A program made the position numbers and the translations under genes. The notes below the pieces were generated by a model, which worked only from the letters and a program-made list of their open reading frames with translations, had not been told where the DNA came from and made no database searches. Positions 12,793 to 14,314 of a stretch of 14,314 bases of DNA are shown in pieces. The stretch's first letter is position 1. Every line of letters begins with the position of its first letter. Source of the stretch: Deltaproteobacteria bacterium (GTDB taxonomy: Bacteria; Desulfobacterota; BSN033; UBA1163); the NCBI GenBank assembly GCA_016875255.1, contig VGRU01000075.1, forward strand, positions 1 to 14,314. Reading direction: 5' to 3'.

Positions 12793-13791
12793 ATGAATCA
12801 AATGACGGATACCCTACATTTAGAGTCTCCTGCGAAGGTTAATCTGAGGCTGGAGATACTTAAAAAAAGGGAGGATGGATACCATGAGATCAGGACCATC
12901 TTCCAGAAGATCAGCCTTCACGATACGCTCCATTTCTCCCTGAGGCAAAGGAGAGGGGTCCGGATTACGACAGACCATCCAGGCCTTCCGACCGGAAAAA
13001 GGAATCTGGTCTATCAGGCAGTCAGGTCCCTATTGGAGAGATCAGACTACGGTGGGGGGGTTGATGTTGAGATCGAAAAGAGGATTCCCCTTGGGGCAGG
13101 CCTTGGAGGTGGAAGCAGTAATGCGGCCACAGCCCTTGCGGCATTAAACCGACTCCTGAAAATAAACCTGACCAAAAAAGAGTTGATGGAGGTGGGGGCG
13201 GAAATTGGAGCAGATGTCCCTTTCTTCTTATTTGGGGGACCTGCGATCGGTTCAGGAATCGGAGAAAGATTGAGAAAAATTGAACTACCTGCCTTATGGT
13301 ATGTCCTGATCAATCCGAATTTTGAGGTTTCGACCCGCTGGGCTTACCAGAATTTCATGTTGACCCGTTCGACGGGGCAACCTCGGTCTGAGCTTGGGTC
13401 GAAGACAAAACCCGCATTTGAAGGTGGGGTAGCGAAGTGCCGCTCAGGGTCAACCCTGAGCAACTCCCAGCCTTCAAGCTGGGGAGCCGAAGGGTTGACA
13501 AAAACGAAATATCATTTTAATCTTCGTGAGTTATTAAAAACGCCAGTGGGCGTTGTCAGCCTTCTTCGGAACGATCTGGAGGATGTGGTTTCGAGTGAAT
13601 ATTCAGATATCCTTACCATAAAAAGAATGCTTACCTCGGCGGGGGCAATGGGAGCTATGATGACGGGAAGTGGCCCAACCGTATTTGGCATCTTCCCGGG
13701 AGAGGAAAAGGCAACGGAGGCATACCACCAGTTGAAGAGGAGGGTCAGGGGAAGAGGGTGGAGGATTTTTCAGGCCCATAGCATCCCCTAA
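12793..13791 (+). CDS. ispE: 4-diphosphocytidyl-2-C-methyl-D-erythritol kinase
   Basis: GHMP kinase that phosphorylates the 2-hydroxyl of CDP-methylerythritol in the MEP isoprenoid pathway. Motifs: P-A-K-V-N-L (13-18) with catalytic K15, D-G-Y-H-E-I (28-33), the ATP loop I-P-L-G-A-G-L-G-G-G-S-S (98-109), G-A-D-V-P-F-F (139-145) with catalytic D141, and T-G-S-G-P-T-V-F (291-298). At 332 residues it is about 45 longer than usual. The excess lies at about 192-238, a low-complexity, Gly/Ser/Lys-rich stretch encoded by palindromic DNA, placed between the conserved motifs and leaving the frame intact. I chose ATG 12793 because GGGGAG sits just upstream; TTG 12781 and ATG 12802 are alternatives. tRNA-Gln follows, as in many deltaproteobacteria. 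Confidence 0.93.
   Translation: MNQMTDTLHLESPAKVNLRLEILKKREDGYHEIRTIFQKISLHDTLHFSLRQRRGVRITTDHPGLPTGKRNLVYQAVRSLLERSDYGGGVDVEIEKRIPLGAGLGGGSSNAATALAALNRLLKINLTKKELMEVGAEIGADVPFFLFGGPAIGSGIGERLRKIELPALWYVLINPNFEVSTRWAYQNFMLTRSTGQPRSELGSKTKPAFEGGVAKCRSGSTLSNSQPSSWGAEGLTKTKYHFNLRELLKTPVGVVSLLRNDLEDVVSSEYSDILTIKRMLTSAGAMGAMMTGSGPTVFGIFPGEEKATEAYHQLKRRVRGRGWRIFQAHSIP
13358..13500. repeat. Palindromic element inserted in frame within ispE
   Basis: About 140 bp coinciding with the extra residues of IspE. The ends are imperfect inverted repeats (tgttgacccgttcg against the complement of cgaagggttgaca). Inside are a perfect palindrome CTCAGGGT/ACCCTGAG (13443-13450 and 13453-13460) and a ccagc/gctgg hairpin near 13467-13482. 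Base composition and low-complexity translation differ from the flanking kinase sequence. Confidence 0.65.
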
Positions 13792-13795
13792 AATA

Positions 13796-13985
13796 ATATC
13801 GAAATCCGAAGCAAGTTCAAAAGTTATCAGATTATCAGGATATCAGGTTATGGATATCAGGACATTAGTATATCAGGTTAAATAATTTTCTCTTTTTTGT
13901 TTTCACAGATATCCTGATTCCCTGATGTTCTGCATCCTGATTGCCTGGTTACCTGGTTTCCTTTTGTAGGAAGGAATTTCGATAT
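13796..13985. repeat. Inverted-repeat spacer of phased atcagg words
   Basis: The left half repeats atcag(g) at 13826, 13834, 13842, 13856 and 13872, mostly spaced in multiples of eight. The right half (about 13909-13960) carries the complementary cctgat/cctggt words. The whole is bounded by atatcgaaat (13796-13805) and its complement atttcgatat (13976-13985). It fills the gap between ispE and tRNA-Gln and could fold into many registers of a long hairpin. Confidence 0.65.
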
Positions 13986-14005
13986 TCGGATTTATGTTTA
14001 AAGAT

Positions 14006-14080
14006 TGGGGTGTCGTCAAGCGGTAAGACACAGGTCTTTGGAACCTGGATTCGGAGGTTCGAATCCTCCCACCCCAGCCA
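14006..14080 (+). tRNA. tRNA-Gln (anticodon UUG)
   Basis: The acceptor arms TGGGGTG and CACCCCA pair over 7 bp, with discriminator G and an encoded CCA at 14078-14080. The anticodon stem CAGGT/ACCTG encloses the loop CTTTGGA with anticodon TTG. The T arm is GGAGG-TTCGAAT-CCTCC. The D arm is short, as is usual for Gln. Its last 18 nt recur in the tandem repeat that follows. Confidence 0.96.
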
Positions 14081-14314
14081 ATTTATTGAAGTCTGCGGTA
14101 AAGAGGATGAGAACCTTTCCCCGACGTGAGGAGGGGAATCAGGTTCGGCGACCGGAGGGAGGCGGAGAGAGCGAAGCGATCGAGCACATCCTCCCACCCC
14201 AGCCAATTTATTGAAGTCTGCGGTAAAGAGGATGAGAACCTTTCCCCGACGTGAGGAGGGGAATCAGGTTCGGCGACCGGAGGGAGGCGGAGAGAGCGAA
14301 GCGATCGAGCACAT
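14063..14314 (+). repeat. 125-bp tandem repeat beginning with the tRNA-Gln 3' end
   Basis: Unit one spans 14063-14187; unit two begins at 14188 with the same sequence and runs to the window end, where a third copy may start (14313). Each unit opens with the last 18 nt of tRNA-Gln, including CCA. A hairpin follows in each (14112-14122 with 14133-14145 in unit one, one 2-nt bulge). GGGAGG near 14157-14162 can pair with the CCTCCC of the next tRNA end, imitating a T arm with an enlarged loop. The two copies appear identical over the visible length. Confidence 0.9.

Noticed and set aside
13796..13985. CRISPR array candidate
   Set aside because: The repeated words are only about 6 bp, spacing is short and irregular, and no cas genes are present.
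14005..14214. Small open frames across the tRNA and the tandem repeat
   Set aside because: They are products of the tRNA and repeat sequence; no ribosome-binding site or protein-like pattern is seen.

Overview
The window looks like a chromosomal segment of a deltaproteobacterium (Desulfobacterota; Geobacter- or Syntrophobacter-like). The reasons are a block of lipoprotein gene, ispE and tRNA-Gln, two -24/-12 (sigma-54) promoter candidates, a GEMM-type riboswitch, many TPR and lipoprotein genes, and abundant palindromic intergenic repeats. This placement is inferred from gene content, not from a search.

Layout. 1-652: the 3' end of a REP-associated transposase-like gene with a DnaA-like helix-turn-helix tail, joined in the same frame to a gene remnant that has lost its normal start. 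743-2491: rlmN and ndk on the minus strand, with a nested palindromic element of about 180 bp filling the gap between them. 2507-3913: a sigma-70 promoter, trxB, and a small secreted protein. 3914-4887: a 520-bp leader with a -24/-12 promoter, a cyclic-di-GMP-I (GEMM)-like aptamer interrupted and enlarged by extra hairpins, and an intrinsic terminator, followed by two tandem 63-residue four-cysteine proteins of identical spacing and a second terminator. 4887-5230: a NifU C-terminal-domain Fe-S protein with its own promoter.

5259-11905 is one minus-strand six-gene cassette. In transcription order it encodes a PqqD-like protein (RiPP-recognition-element fold), an ATP-grasp ligase, a PLP-dependent decarboxylase of the diaminopimelate/ornithine/arginine type, a urea-transporter-like channel fused to an M23 metallopeptidase domain, a secreted TPR protein and a TPR lipoprotein. 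Spacing is tight or overlapping, and a -24/-12 promoter candidate precedes it. This is the best candidate for an undescribed system: cytoplasmic ligation and decarboxylation chemistry coupled to a membrane channel, an envelope peptidase and two envelope scaffolds. The product is unknown.

12081-14314: a sigma-70 promoter and lipoprotein gene, an inverted-repeat spacer, ispE with an in-frame palindromic insertion, another inverted-repeat spacer, and tRNA-Gln(UUG). The last 18 nt of the tRNA are repeated inside a 125-bp tandem repeat that runs off the window end.

Ribosome-binding sites, promoters and terminators were judged by eye. No alignments or covariance searches were run.
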